DNA of 64,000 bases from Apoda limacodes (lineage: Eukaryota; Arthropoda; Insecta; Lepidoptera; Limacodidae), in contig OX291561.1 in assembly GCA_946406115.1 (NCBI GenBank), positions 7,866,273-7,930,272 of the forward strand, read 5' to 3'. Shown one piece after another: positions 10,745-22,078 of the stretch. The position numbers and the translations under genes are program-made. Positions within the stretch are counted from its first letter, which is position 1; the number at the start of each line of letters is the position of its first letter. The notes under the pieces were generated by a model. It had not been told where the DNA came from. It was given only the letters and a program-made list of their open reading frames with translations, and made no database searches.

Positions 10745-10748
<4 letters not shown>

Positions 10749-11159
10749 TCATAATATCAACATACATAATTTCCAAGTGTCCAAATATTTGGCCTAATAT
10801 AACAATTTTTTTCTTTGACTTGTCGTTAGTTAACATTTGAATTTGAACTTATTAACCACAGTGATCAGAAGCAAGCTTATTTATAACACTTTAGGCATTG
10901 AGTTCGCCTGTTGTACGTTATATTTGTGCCATAAAATATTTACTTTATTCTAATCTATAATAAATTAAATTAAGTACCAATTTGAAGACAATTGATCATA
11001 TTTTTTTCTTTTTTGTTCGGTACAGAGTTTTTGAAGTCTGTTCATTTATTTCTTAATGAAAGTTATTATTTGTACCATTTGTTTTTCGTATTTTTTTTTT
11101 TTTACAACATAATAACTATATTATATAGCCTTAAGAGTATTTACAACTTCATTTTAAAT
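10745..11159. other. No gene or repeat recognised
   Basis: AT-rich sequence with a T-rich stretch around 11090. Confidence 0.5.
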
Positions 11160-11164
11160 CCTAT

Positions 11165-11357
11165 CAAATGCACCACATGATTAAAAGTAAAAAATTAGCA
11201 AAACTTTTATACAACAAAAGGAAAACTGCATAGAGCAGCGTTGCAACAGGACGACGTATTCGGATAAATGATTTTGTCAAACCGAGCGATTTGTTGTTTA
11301 AAAGTTTTTGCTCACTTTTTCTTTTAATCAACTGGTACAATTGATAGTATTTCAAAT
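11165..11357. mobile_element. Foldback element D
   Basis: The left arm (CAAATGCACCACATGATTAAAAG and a following ACAACAAAA) is the inverted counterpart of the right arm (CTTTTAATCAACTGGTAC ... TTTCAAATG). A third copy of the arm lies at 12046-12150. Non-autonomous, class unknown. Confidence 0.55.
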
Positions 11358-11359
11358 GA

Positions 11360-11721
11360 ATATGGTAATATAAAAATCAAACGAACTTACCAGTAAGTGA
11401 CGTTCAATGACTATTAAACAATGTGATTCGCTCGAGACATTACAACCCTCCCGACCCAAACTAGACTTTGTCACAAGCCCTTAACCTTTAGACCACAAAA
11501 TAGCACAGAGCACACATGGCCTGTATGGGGTAAACGTGTATGAAATACTACCAAGTTAGACTCACTTTTTTTGTTCTCAAATGTTGCTATAAAATGGTGT
11601 ACGATGGTAGCACCTGCGCGTGCTACAAGTAATTAAAATCACTCGGGTGAATCACATCGGTTAATAGTCATCGAACGTCACTTACATATAGGTAAGTTCG
11701 TTTCATTTTCTATTACCATAT
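11360..11721. mobile_element. MITE with about 75-bp terminal inverted repeats
   Basis: The left end ATATGGTAATATAAAAATC... and the right end ...TTTTCTATTACCATAT are inverted copies. They share CGAACTTACC, TAAGTGACGTTC and ATGACTATTAA inside each arm. The interior is unique. It is flanked directly by element D on the left and a Helitron-like element on the right. Confidence 0.7.
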
Positions 11722-11724
11722 TGA

Positions 11725-12034
11725 TCCTACTAATATTATAAATGTGAAAGTTTGTATGTCTGGATGGATGTTTGTTACTCAATCACGTTTTAACTACTGG
11801 ACGCATCGGGATGAAACTTGGCATACACATAGGTTGGGTCCTGGAATAGCATATAGGCTACTTTTTATCCCGAAAAATTCAAAAGTTCCCGCGGGAATAA
11901 TTAAAACAGAGTTTAAAGAACAATAGATGTAGCTATAGCTTTCTATAGCAAATTTCTTTTTTAGTATAATGAAGGAGATAAATTCCACGCCGATAACCGA
12001 ATTCAAGGCGAGTGGAGCCGCTGGCAAAGTCTAG
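11725..12034 (+). mobile_element. Helitron-like element, both ends intact
   Basis: It starts TCCTACTAATATTATAAATG after a host A (11724) and ends GTCTAG before a host T (12035), the A|TC...CTAG|T junction of Helitrons. The interior has the family blocks GGATGAAACTTGGCATAC and TTTTATCCCG and TTCCCGCGGGAATAA. No protein is encoded. Confidence 0.8.
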
Positions 12035-12045
12035 TTTAAAATACT

Positions 12046-12150
12046 TTCAAATGCACCACTTGATTAAAAGAAAAAGACCAAAAACTTTTGAACAACAAAA
12101 CGTTCGGTTTGACAAAATCATTTATCCGAATACCTCGTCACGCTGCGAGT
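12046..12150 (+). repeat. Fragment of element D
   Basis: TTTCAAATGCACCACTTGAT through GACAAAATCATTTATCCGAA matches the right arm of the foldback at 11165-11357 in reverse. Confidence 0.6.
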
Positions 12151-12512
12151 TCTTCTTCGACATTAAAAGTCTTCCAATTGAGGAAAAAAACCAAAAGGCG
12201 AGAATAACTTCGTCCTGACGATTCCTTCTAAAGGATTCCCATTACCGGTGGCTTCGGTGAATTGCCGTGAAATTGTTTCGTGCTTCGACCACACAGTACA
12301 ATCAGGCTCAAAGTTTTTAATCAGAATTATTAAATAAGGATAATAATAAAGTCTAATATTTTTTTTACTTTCTTTTGCAACATAATACTTGAAGTATGTG
12401 TATGATTTATTTATTTCATGCTACAGTTTGCGATAAATTTGTAAAGTATCAAACTTTTATTTGATCTTTATAATTCTAATTGTTTTGTCAGGTTCACTGA
12501 TTATATGTGTAA
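12151..12512. other. No gene recognised
   Basis: It contains a mildly GC-rich patch (12240-12300) with no identified content. Confidence 0.4.
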
Positions 12513-12735
12513 TCTTTACTAATATTATAAAGCTGAAGAGTTTGTTTGTTTGAACGCGCTAATCTCAGGAACTATTGGTCCGATTTAAAAAAAACTTTTA
12601 TCTATGAAGGCTATAGGCTATATATAATTACGCTAAGACCAATAGGACCGAAGCACCAATGAAGAATGTTTTAAAACCGGGTTTTTTTTTCCTTTTGAGA
12701 GCTTCCGCTGCGTGGGCTGCGTAAACGGTTAAAGT
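12513..12735 (+). mobile_element. Second Helitron-like subfamily copy
   Basis: It starts TCTTTACTAATATTATAAAG after host A. It then shows AACGCGCTAATCTCAGGAAC, GGCTATAGGCTATATAT and GACCAATAGGA, distinct from the 11725 copy. The 3' CTAG is lost; the end is approximate. Confidence 0.6.
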
Positions 12736-13133
12736 TTCGCCAAAATCATGTATGACAGAGTTGTTCCCCTTTAAAAGTTCTAAAAAAAGTCCGACAGCAT
12801 ATGTCTACCTTTTAAGGTTGGCTCACTATAACCTTTTTTATGCTAACCAAATTTGTTCTAAAATAATGCATTATTTGCGAAGGTGTTTTTATAAACATGA
12901 TATTAATCCTTATCCAAATAAATACGTATCACAAGTATTTCATTTAAAACAAAATTGCCCTTTACGTCATTTGATTACAATGAATATCTTAGGACATATT
13001 AAATTCATGTAAGAAAATATACTTCCCTCAGAAATGCTTTGAAAGTTTTTTAACTACATTCGAAAAAAGATAACAGAAAGGACATCGATTTTGGTTTTCT
13101 AATTGTTTAATTTTATTTCATGTTTTATTATCC
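12736..13133. other. No gene recognised
   Basis: An 86-codon open frame (12752-13012, plus) overlaps this stretch but opens without a good ATG context and resembles nothing known. Confidence 0.4.
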
Positions 13134-13270
13134 TTCTCAGGGTTCTATATCTCAAAAGGGAAAGGAAACCTTTATGGGTACTGATCTCGTGATGGAAGAA
13201 CTATCTACAAACAATAAGCTAGTACGGAACCCTGGATACGCAAGCCAGACTCGCACTTGAACGGTTTTTT
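13134..13270 (+). repeat. R1b repeat with large internal deletion
   Basis: The 5' block (AGGGTTCTATATCTCAAAAG) and the 3' tail (AGTACGGAACCCTGG ... CCAGACTCGCACTTGAACGG) lie only about 80 bases apart, against about 400 in the full copy at 31668. Confidence 0.65.
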
Positions 13271-13398
13271 TTGAAAATTTACTTAATTTAAAAAAATAAA
13301 ATAATAAATATTTTTCGACATTACACACAGCGCAGTCTGGTTCCAAAGTAAGCAGAGCTTGTGTTATGGGTGTTGTATAGACAACGGATACAAATACA

Positions 13399-13399
<1 letters not shown>

Positions 13400-13430
<31 letters not shown>

Positions 13431-13432
13431 TA
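13400..13432. repeat. (AT)n microsatellite
   Basis: AT run of about 30 bases with one TATT interruption. Confidence 0.85.
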
Positions 13433-13921
13433 TTATTTCTGCGAGGGAATCAAAATCATCTCAAAACTCAAAATTGTTCTGAAATAAGGGCACACTTCGT
13501 GCAATTGAAAGCAATATATGTTATAAGTTTTTCCTCTTTTATTTTTAATTTAATTATGTGATTAAATTTCTAATTAGCTATTTGCATTTTTAAGTTAAAC
13601 TTATAAAGTAAAAGTCTCTGCAGTGAGGCCATTGCTGGATTCGTATTATTGACGGCCTTACTCTAACTCATATTTGAATCGGCGATATGTATCAAACCAA
13701 CACTATCACCATAATATTAATTAATATCATCTTTCATAAAAATATCGTCATCCTATTGGTTAAATATTAAAGCAAAAGAACATAATTTTATATATTTTAG
13801 AGTCGAATATATCATGTATCTATCTATGACTGTCACTATCTCTAGCATTTGATTTGTATGTATATTTACATTCATTTGCCATGTCTCTCTTATAGCCATA
13901 TGTAATCTTTAAAATATGTAA

Positions 13922-14080
13922 ACCAGCCAAGTGCGAGTCGTACAGGCGTTAAGTTAGGGTTCCTAGGGTTGCTACTATTAAAAATAACGTATTTGAACGG
14001 CGGTTCACGAAAGACACCTTTCTATAGAATTTCATTACAATCTGCCCAATTATAAGGTTATGACATACGGACGGACATGA
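13922..14080 (-). repeat. R1c variant repeat
   Basis: CCAGCCAAGTGCGAGTCGTA then TAAGTTAGGGTTCC, matching the copy at 24083. It ends near an ACGGACGGAC block at about 14069. Confidence 0.6.
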
Positions 14081-14675
14081 CAAATATATAAGGACAACTT
14101 TTGTCAGCTAGTAAATTATAAAAATGTTTATAACATTGAAGATGTGCTTGTCAAATGGTGCAGAAGTGCGTACAGAACCTGGAATTGGGTTGGGAAAACC
14201 AGTTAAAATCTTTATCGACACTTTCATCCGCGTGATATAAATAAATATAAGTCCAAAAAATATAAGCTACGTGTACATACATACATAGCAACCGTTTTCT
14301 TTATTTTATTAGTTTGATTCAATTCGAGGTCCTTTCTAAATAAGTTATAACAGGACAGGTTAAAGCAGTAGTGCCCTGTTACTGAATGCACCGGCTAGGT
14401 GCTCAGAAGGAGGAGAAAAGATAGAGGGAGTTCAAAGGCGAGTAAAGAAACACTTTTCAAGGGTAAGGCAGGTTATATTAGTATACTCTTTCATTATATA
14501 GTAACAGCTTTTGATGCACAATATCCTAATCACATAGGGTGATCCTTAACACTTAAATAACTAGATCACAGCTACCTAATTCACAATCAGATAGGACTAC
14601 CTAAATAAATAGAAAGATAGCCAAACGCAAGCCTGCCTACACAGATTTTAAGTGTAGTTTTTAAAGCTTTTATTA

Positions 14676-15037
14676 GGGAACTAGTACACTCAGGTCTCTT
14701 CGGCCTAGAGCCCGATTCGATGTCTTGCTCGCTGTGAAACCCCTCAGGTCAGCACAGCAAAGAAGACGCGGAGGGGACTGATTTTACGTGGCCTAACAGC
14801 GTGTGGTGAGTAGTGAATATGCCGCCCGTGGCAGGCACAAAGTAAGGCCGCACGTGATCGTAGCTCGCCAGTAGCTTCGGCGTAGAGGCCAGGCCAGGGC
14901 AGGTCGAGGATTTGGAGTTTAGTAGACTCCAGCCTTCCCCAGTAAAAGAACAGCAAAGCAGCTGCCGTGCGCCGTCGTTAGACAACAAATGTGCACCCGC
15001 ATACAAAGACGTCTTCTCACGGACCTTAGTTTAGGTG
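14676..15037 (-). other. GC-rich open block followed by AATAAA; possible 3' exon, unidentified
   Basis: On the minus strand two overlapping frames stay open for over 210 bases, one 15006-14749 (85 codons) and one 14956-14744 (70 codons). Base composition is far richer in GC than the flanks. Both frames end in TGA within five bases of each other, and an AATAAA follows about 70 bases later (14681-14676). Neither translation resembles a family I know. It could be a terminal exon of a minus-strand gene, an old retroelement piece, or chance. Confidence 0.25.
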
Positions 15038-15592
15038 TAGAGCCGTAGTGAAGCAATATATATACGTAGTATATATATACTAAGCACCGTACTGTCAAGG
15101 AGAAAGATAAATGGATTAGCGACTTACCAATAACTCACAAAACACAGAACGAGAAAAAATAAATATATAAAATTACCGAGGACGGTTTTCTTTTATAGCA
15201 TAGAAGTAGATATGCAGCAATTTGTAATTTAATAATAGAATCCGTGAAAATAATTTTCAACAGAATTTTTTCACGACTACGTCAAGTATCTACGTAAAGT
15301 GAACTGTTTTGACTTAGCGATGTCAAACATCTAGAGATTCTTTGATCTCTAAATTTAAATTACCACAGTGGTAATAGGCCTAAGAGCGAATGCCCAGAAA
15401 CTTCTATCGTTTCCTACATCATCAGGTCCTTTACCGGAGACGGACCACCGGAAACGGTCGTTCCGTTATAAAGTAATGATAAAATGATTTGTGTATTTAG
15501 TTGCTTGAATTGCAGTACATAAAAAGATGTAAGATACATATTGAGAGCTTTGCATCTCGCTAAACATTACCATACAAATACTAAATACGATT

Positions 15593-15782
15593 GGGTTGTG
15601 GAATTAGCTCCATGCCAAGGTTTTCTCTAAGGACTACAGTATGGGGTTCTTCGAGAAAGAAGTTTTTAGATTTTTAAAGGGTTGCCAACGTGCGAGTGAT
15701 ATACCTCCATGGTATATGCAAGCGTCTATAGGATACGGTGACCGCTTACCATAAGGCGGACCGTAAGCCTGTTTGGCACCTT
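15593..15782 (+). mobile_element. LINE-A 3' end
   Basis: GGGTTGTGGAATTAGCTCC, then GGTTCTTCGAGAAAGAAG and GACCGCTTACCATAAGGCGG and a final TTTGGCACCTTA, the C-terminal codons and tail of family A. The frame is broken. Confidence 0.8.
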
Positions 15783-15799
15783 AAACATTTAAATTAACT

Positions 15800-16260
15800 A
15801 AAATCTATTATACTAACACTGTTGTATATTGATCCGTAGATTATAATAATATATAAGTTAGAATAGTTTTGTTGTAAATATTTTCTAATATCGTTAAAAC
15901 ATTTCTCCAACAGCAATTTATATAATTTTAATTTAAGCTACATAACATGAAGGTTTTTTATGTCTTTCGGTAGTTTATTATATATTTCTACACTCGTAGC
16001 CTGACAATTTCTGTTTTATATATATTCTATTATATAGTTCTGTTCGAAAGTTTGGCAGGCACAGCTTACTGGGATGCCTTGTATTAAATTTAGATAAAGT
16101 TTTCTTATTTTAAATTTAGATAAAGTTTTCTTATTTTTCAAATAACTCAGGATTCTGTTTAACAAACACAAAGGCCTCAAAAATGTAAATACAAGGCAAT
16201 GTAATTAATTTCATCTGTTTGAATAAAGGTTTGCAACTTGTCAGTAGCGAATCATCACAG
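15800..16260 (-). pseudogene. LINE-B C-terminal remnant
   Basis: Minus-strand translation gives SCKPLFKQMKLITLPCIY (about 16230-16180), FVFVKQNPELFEK, FNTRHPSKLCLPNFRTELYN (about 16085-16030) and GYECRNIYNKLPKDIKNL (about 16005-15950). This is the characteristic end of a jockey-like RT protein. A 26-bp direct duplication sits inside it (16084-16136). Probably the same family as 9640-10620. Confidence 0.75.
16084..16136. repeat. 26-bp tandem duplication
   Basis: TTAAATTTAGATAAAGTTTT begins at 16084 and again at 16110. Confidence 0.8.
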
Positions 16261-16769
16261 ATGGCACGTAAACATTGTTTTTGCGAGATGTAAACTTTAT
16301 TTATTTATACGGTAAGATACCATATCTGAGGTTTGATTCCACGTAACCATGGTAAGCTTTTCAGTAAAAATCTAGTCTAATTTTATCTTGTGTTATAATT
16401 TGAATTGCACTTAAAAATTAATTCTAAAATCTTCAATCGATTAAGAAATTTACTTATATAGTTACGGACTCGAGTGTACCTCCACAAGTGTAGTACCTAT
16501 TGGTCTCGTGATCTTGTTCACCGACTAATCGATTATCCCGACAAGGATTCTGTCTTATAGAAAACGGCAGGATCGAAATCGGAGCATCGTTTTCAATCCT
16601 TGTTTATGTTACCATTCTATCTATCTATCCATATAATGACGCGCTGACTAACCGAATGCTTCATCAACGCAGAGCCTAAAGAATTTTAATTTCGTTGGTT
16701 GTTTCGTCTATCACTGTCATGTTATAGGAAGGTAATTACTGTTACCAAGTACCTATATTTTTTTATATA

Positions 16770-16822
16770 CTACTAAGATGGCAAACAAGCTAACGGTCCG
16801 CCTGCGGTGCCTTATAAGGGAA
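16770..16822 (-). mobile_element. LINE-A tail only
   Basis: TACTAAGATGGCAAACAAGC then TAACGGTCCGCCTG, the last about 50 bases of family A, 5'-truncated. Confidence 0.7.
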
Positions 16823-17689
16823 CGCCTATGCAGAGACGTAAGCAAAGAGTACCGCTATATATTTGCTTAGTGTGATGGCGACAGCTAACGCGTAATTCTT
16901 GCGAAAAATCAATAAAACGTCGTTAATAAAAAAACTACGATAGTAATCAAAAAATTGGCTTGAGCATATTAAGATATCGTTATTGCCTTTCAATAATTTT
17001 TCAAAAAATAATCGCGAAATAGCTTTTTGTTATAAAGATTCAACAAAAAATGTTTTTTCAAAAATAAATGTATCGAGTAAAATTTCAAAAATCAAAATTT
17101 GACGTTCGAGGGATTAAAGATTAAGTGTTCAAGTTTCCTGTGTCAAAATATTAAACTCATTAATAACACAAACTAAGATTTATATCGACAAACATGAGTA
17201 ATTGTCAAATTACGGATAATATACGGACCCTCTAATGCTATAAAGGATTTTGCTTGCTTAGTAATTTTTTGCCATAGGAAGCTCAGTCGATGGTCCAGAT
17301 AGATTTCAATAAGGTTTTTTTTTTCAGCAAACTATAAATTATTTAAATTTCGGCATATGGGATCCAAGCATGCCATGTTACTCAGTCAAGTCAGCAGTCT
17401 AGTTATATTTGTGTTACTAGGTTTTCAAGTCTCACTATACCCATTTACCTACCTATTTTCAATGATTTCATTGTATTTGTAACAATTAGGAGAAATTGTA
17501 TAGACATGAAGATTGCACCGACGTGTGGTCGTGTACCGTGTCGCAAGTTGACAGGTGCCAATCTGGTGCATGCGTCGACGCGGGAGCGTCTGTACGCACT
17601 ACGTGGAATTTCAGTGTGAAGTCCTAAAAATGTATCGAAGAATTTTCATTTTCAACGTTACATGAATATATTTTTTCATTATCATAAAT
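16823..17689. other. No gene recognised
   Basis: Mostly AT-rich. A CpG-richer patch at 17515-17610 shows no donor or ORF to support an exon. Confidence 0.45.
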
Positions 17690-18552
17690 TTAATGGAGAT
17701 ACATTTTATTTCAATGTAGTGGAGTGGCAATCAATTTAAATGTAGTCAAGAGACACTTAATTTAAATGTAGTGGAGAAGAACTTAATTTAAAAGTAGTGG
17801 AAGGACACTTAATTTAAATATATAGTAGAGAGACACTTAATTTAAATGTTGTTGAAATACACTTAATGAAATGTAGTAGCGTGACATTTATTTTAAATGT
17901 AGTGGAGAGACACTTTATTTAAATGTAGTGGTGAGAGATTTAATTCAAATTTCGTGAAGAGACACTTTATTTTAATGTAGTTGAGAGACACTTAATTAAA
18001 TGTAGTGGAGAGACATTTATTTTAAAGGTTGTGGAGAGACACTTTATTTAAATGTAGTAGTGAGAGATTTAATTCAAATTTCGTGAAGAGACACTTTATT
18101 TGAATGTCGTTGAGAGACACTTAATTAAATGTAGTGGAGAGACATTTATTTTAAAGGTTGTGGAGAGACATTTAATTTAAATCTAGTTGAGAAACACTTA
18201 ATTTAAATGTAGTGGAGAGGCACTAAATAAAATATAGTGGAGGGACACTTAATTTAAATATACAGTAGAGACACACTTAATTTACATCTAAATTTTAGAG
18301 GCACTTAAATTAAACGTAGTTGAGAGGCACTAAATGAAATGTACTGTAGAGGCACTTTTTTTAAATGTTTTGAAGCGACACTTAATTTAAATATAGTTGA
18401 GAGACACCGACGGTTGTAGAGGAAAGACACTTATTTAAATATAGTGGAGAAGCGCTTAATTTAAATGTAGTGGAGAGACACTTATTTTTAAATACAGTGG
18501 AGACATACTTAATTTTAATGCAGTTGGGAGACACTTAATTTAAATGCTGTGG
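17690..18552. repeat. 26/27-bp minisatellite, about 32 degenerate copies
   Basis: The unit is close to CACTTAATTTAAATGTAGTG plus GAGAGA. Copies vary by substitution and small indels. Within the array a block of about 129 bp is repeated once (from 17931 and from 18060), so there is a second level of order. Confidence 0.9.
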
Positions 18553-19865
18553 ATTTTCAAAATTGAAACTAGTATTTAAATATTCGGCTCTTAAGTGGTC
18601 ATATACGTTCGTGTCGGTTAAACAACCTGCAAATATACTGAAATAAATTTAAAAATAAAACGACTTACAATAGTCAATTTTTCGAAATATAGTCGACCAA
18701 ATTAAGCATAGTATCGGACTCAAAACAATGATTGTGGTAATTGCTACAGAACTCTATAATGACGGGGTCAGACATGTTCTTGACGGTTGTTTTTTGGTAA
18801 AATTGGTTATTTTAGTAACAGTAGGTGTTGTCGTCTAATAGACAAAAGTAATTCCAAGCATAAAAGAAATTAGGTATTTTTAGAATGAAGAAGAGAAAGA
18901 AGGTAATTTTAGTATGTATTTTAAAAAAGTAAGTACCTAGTAAGTTTCGTAAAAGATTCTCACCCCCTGTGTTCAGATCATTACTGAACCAGTTCACGCG
19001 CCAAGGAACCCTGGGCAGTGATTGCGGGAGGATGCCGGCTATTACGGGACCCTTCACTAGCGGACCACACCCTCTCCTGACACACTTTAGTATATGTTAA
19101 TTCATTGCTCTCTTTGTTACTGCTAGAATTTGAAAGTAAAGGACGAAGAAGCAATGGATATATGTTGTTATTTGAAAAAAAGTAACTATGTCATAATACG
19201 GTTACGGTATAAATATGGTTGCTAATTTTTATTATATATTATATAGTACTAGAGCGACAATTAATCAATAAAGCAATATTTAAAAAAAAAATATATGAAA
19301 AACGAGCTATTCTAACTCGTTTTAACAAACATAATGAGCCGAAACTCGGGGAGGGGGTATTCCTAGTAACCATTGTAGAGTTCCACTATTCACCTCCGGG
19401 TTCCAGGACTTGTCACTTGTCACTCGCTCGGAAATAAGAGACATTTTGAGAGAACAAAAACGGAGAGAAACGGACGGACATAAAAGAATCAGCAACGTGT
19501 TTTTTTAAGCAATATTAACGATTACAATATGATTATATGTAGGCAATGAGTAGGAAATTGGATATGTTACCATTTGTAAACTAATATTCACTTCGATTAG
19601 GTATTAATTATTTATTGTTATGGAGGTGGGCTAGGCATAATGAAGATAATGATAAAAATTGTGGTTAAAGTTAAAACAATATAAATTCGAATTTACTCGC
19701 ATTCTTATTTTAATCACTTAACCCAATTGCGAATATTTTCCTCTCCGATAGTTTATTACAGTTCATTAACCTGAAAATAATATTATAACAATATCGTTCA
19801 GGAATATACCTATATTAAGGTAACTATCGAATTCTGACGGGCAAACAATAATTTGATGTCTATAC
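18553..19865. other. Intergenic, two unexplained moderate-GC patches
   Basis: At 18955-19080 the minus strand has an open frame (PVIAGILPQSLPRVPWRVNW...) unlike its AT-rich flanks, ending near a GTACTTAC. At 19335-19490 is a patch beginning GAGCCGAAACTCGGGGAGGG that looks like an old repeat. Neither is identified. Confidence 0.35.
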
Positions 19866-19926
19866 ATTTTTTTTTATATACCACTAAGCTGGCAAACAAG
19901 CTTACGGTCCGCCTGATGGTAATATT
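19866..19926 (-). mobile_element. LINE-A tail only
   Basis: Poly-T, then ATACCACTAAGCTGGCAAAC and AAGCTTACGGTCCGCCTGAT. 5'-truncated to about 60 bases. Confidence 0.75.
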
Positions 19927-20010
19927 AATGTTTTCTCTGGAAACACTGCACTTATTAAAAATATTCTTTTACTATTGAAAAGGCACATTTATTCCAGATG
20001 TCATAGACTA

Positions 20011-20261
20011 TCCATACTTATATTATAAATGCGAAAATAACTTTGTCTGTCTGTCTGTTACCTGTTCACGCTGAAATCGCTGTCCCGATTATGATGAAAT
20101 TTAGCATGGAGATAGTTTAAGTCCCAAAAAGGACACTTAAAACTTACGCTACTTAAAAACGTCAAGTATGCGTCGGTTTTGATTTCTATAATTAAGGAGT
20201 TGCCGTTGAAATCCTACACCAATAACTGAATTTAGCGAGTGAAACCGCGGCCAAAAGCTAG
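20011..20261 (+). mobile_element. Helitron-like element, both ends intact
   Basis: Host A at 20010, TCCATACTTATATTATAAAT start, CTGTCTGTCTGT block, GATGAAATTTAGCATGGAGA, then end AAAAGCTAG before host T at 20262. Confidence 0.8.
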
Positions 20262-21277
20262 TATATTATATTTTGTATATAAGGGAGAGGGACTTTAGCA
20301 AAACAACGTTCAAATAGTCAGATTAATAAAATTTCAACAAAAAAACTAGGTAAAGAATAAAATTAATGTAGAGTGGACAAAACAGAGAAAACTTTTTCAA
20401 TACAAGTTATAAATATTATACATATAATGTATAATAGTAAAGGTATTAAGAAGTTATGTTCTTCTCTTTAATATTGTTTAATATAATGTTATGTTGATAT
20501 TTTTTTACTGCTTGACGTCCTTCCTACATAAGAAGACTTCAAACCTTGATATATAATAAAGCCATCTCAGTCCAGGTAGAAGCTGTGTACCGGTGAGAGG
20601 CTCGCCCCTATCATGGTAAAATGATTATTATATGATGTAAGTTTATCCAGCCTCCAGCCACCCAGAATCGGGGGATCGAAACCGTGACGTCAAACATACA
20701 CAAATACACACATACAATATCTTAGGTTCAGCAGTTTCCGTTTCGTTATGACCAAATTCCGTGCCTGGTTTGTATTTTGTACATTAATGTAATGAATGAA
20801 AGTTAATTTGCGTGAATAACGACTCCACAATAGAATACGTTTTTGGTACACAAACTTACTAGTGCAGGTGGCAGTAGTCAAATTTTAGAATATATAAAGG
20901 AAATTTGGTCTTTATAAATGGTAATCGCGCCACCTTTATCAGCACTAAAAAGTTTGTTGGAATCTATAAAAGGTTATTCGCTGAACTGTCATTAAACGGT
21001 AAAATAAATTATCATTGCAGTGTAGGGATGTTTGGAGAAGCGTATAACTAATGTGTGATTTATATACGTATTTTCTTAAGAAAGATAGATTGAAATTAAT
21101 AGGATTACAAAAAAACAACCATTGCAGCTTCAAAAAGTCATCAAACTCCTTTTAACAAAGTTCAAATAAAGGACTAGTAACAGCGCGAGTTGCTGGTCTA
21201 ACAGTAGGCAGCTACTGTCATTGTGAAGTGACAGTGACTCGACTCCATTCAAATTAATACAATTAAAAAAAAAAAAA
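20262..21277. other. Intergenic; possible SINE scrap
   Basis: 20640-20710 (GGGGGATCGAAACCGTGACG) has a reversed B-box-like GGTTTCGATCCCC and resembles 22300-22330. Otherwise nothing is recognised. Confidence 0.3.
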
Positions 21278-21410
21278 CAACCGGCTTCAAAAAGATGCAC
21301 TAAAAAGGTAAAAATAATTACTTATTGCCAAAAATCTGATATGTGTTATAAACTGTTAGGTACATAGACACCAACTTCAGACTGTTACTCAAACTGCACT
21401 GCATATGCGG
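21278..21410 (+). mobile_element. Partial copy of the 39088 foldback family
   Basis: CAACCGGCTTCAAAAAGATG, CCAAAAATCTGATATG and GTTAGGTACATAGACACC match the left arm and loop of the element at 39088-39308. The right arm is lost. Confidence 0.65.
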
Positions 21411-21885
21411 CAGGTGTTATATATATCCAATGAGGAAAAGTTTTCTTTGGTTTTTTAGCCTGAATACCTCTCATACAATCGTAGTATGGTCCCAGATGGG
21501 TTATTCTTGTAGTTGGTTATTTAGTTATTGAACATTTAAATGCATGTTCAATAATAGCTTTTCTTGAATTCATAAAGTAAGAAATGCCCTCTGAAGGGGT
21601 GTATTATGTTACAAATCGTAATCATATATGACAAGTGCCGAGTCGGGAACAAGAAATCCGAGGGGACAGTTACTTACAAAGAAACGACTTAAACAGGGAA
21701 AAGCATAGAGTTTGATAATAAGTTTATATTGTTTGTCAAAACTATAGATTTTTGCCTGTGATCTATGTTTTTAGGATTAATGAAATTAAAACTTTTTTAC
21801 TGTTACAAAATTTAGAACGAAACCACAAATTTTCCTTACTTTTCCCCCTGCTCAATCCTGACTCACTTCTTGTTGTTTCTCAGGA

Positions 21886-22078
21886 ACTGGGTTGTGGAAT
21901 GAACTCCCTGCCAGGGTTTTCTCCAAGGATATAGTATGGGGTTCTTCAAGAAAGAAGTTGTTGGATTTTTGAAGTGTTGGCAACGAGCGAGTGATATCCC
22001 TGGTGTTACAAGCGTCCATAGGCTACGTTGACCGCTTACCATCAGCTTGTTTGCCACCTTAGTGGTATAAAAAAAAAC
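21886..22078 (+). mobile_element. LINE-A 3' end
   Basis: CTGGGTTGTGGAATGAACTC through CAAGCGTCCATAGGCTACG to TTTGCCACCTTAGTGGTATA and poly-A. It encodes the LWNELP...FFKKE...FL segment with a frame break. Confidence 0.85.

Noticed and set aside
12752..13012. 86-codon frame as a small protein
   Set aside because: Starts inside the end of a Helitron-like element and has no recognisable domain.
17690..18552. CRISPR-like array
   Set aside because: Units are adjacent and degenerate with no unique spacers, in a eukaryotic genome.
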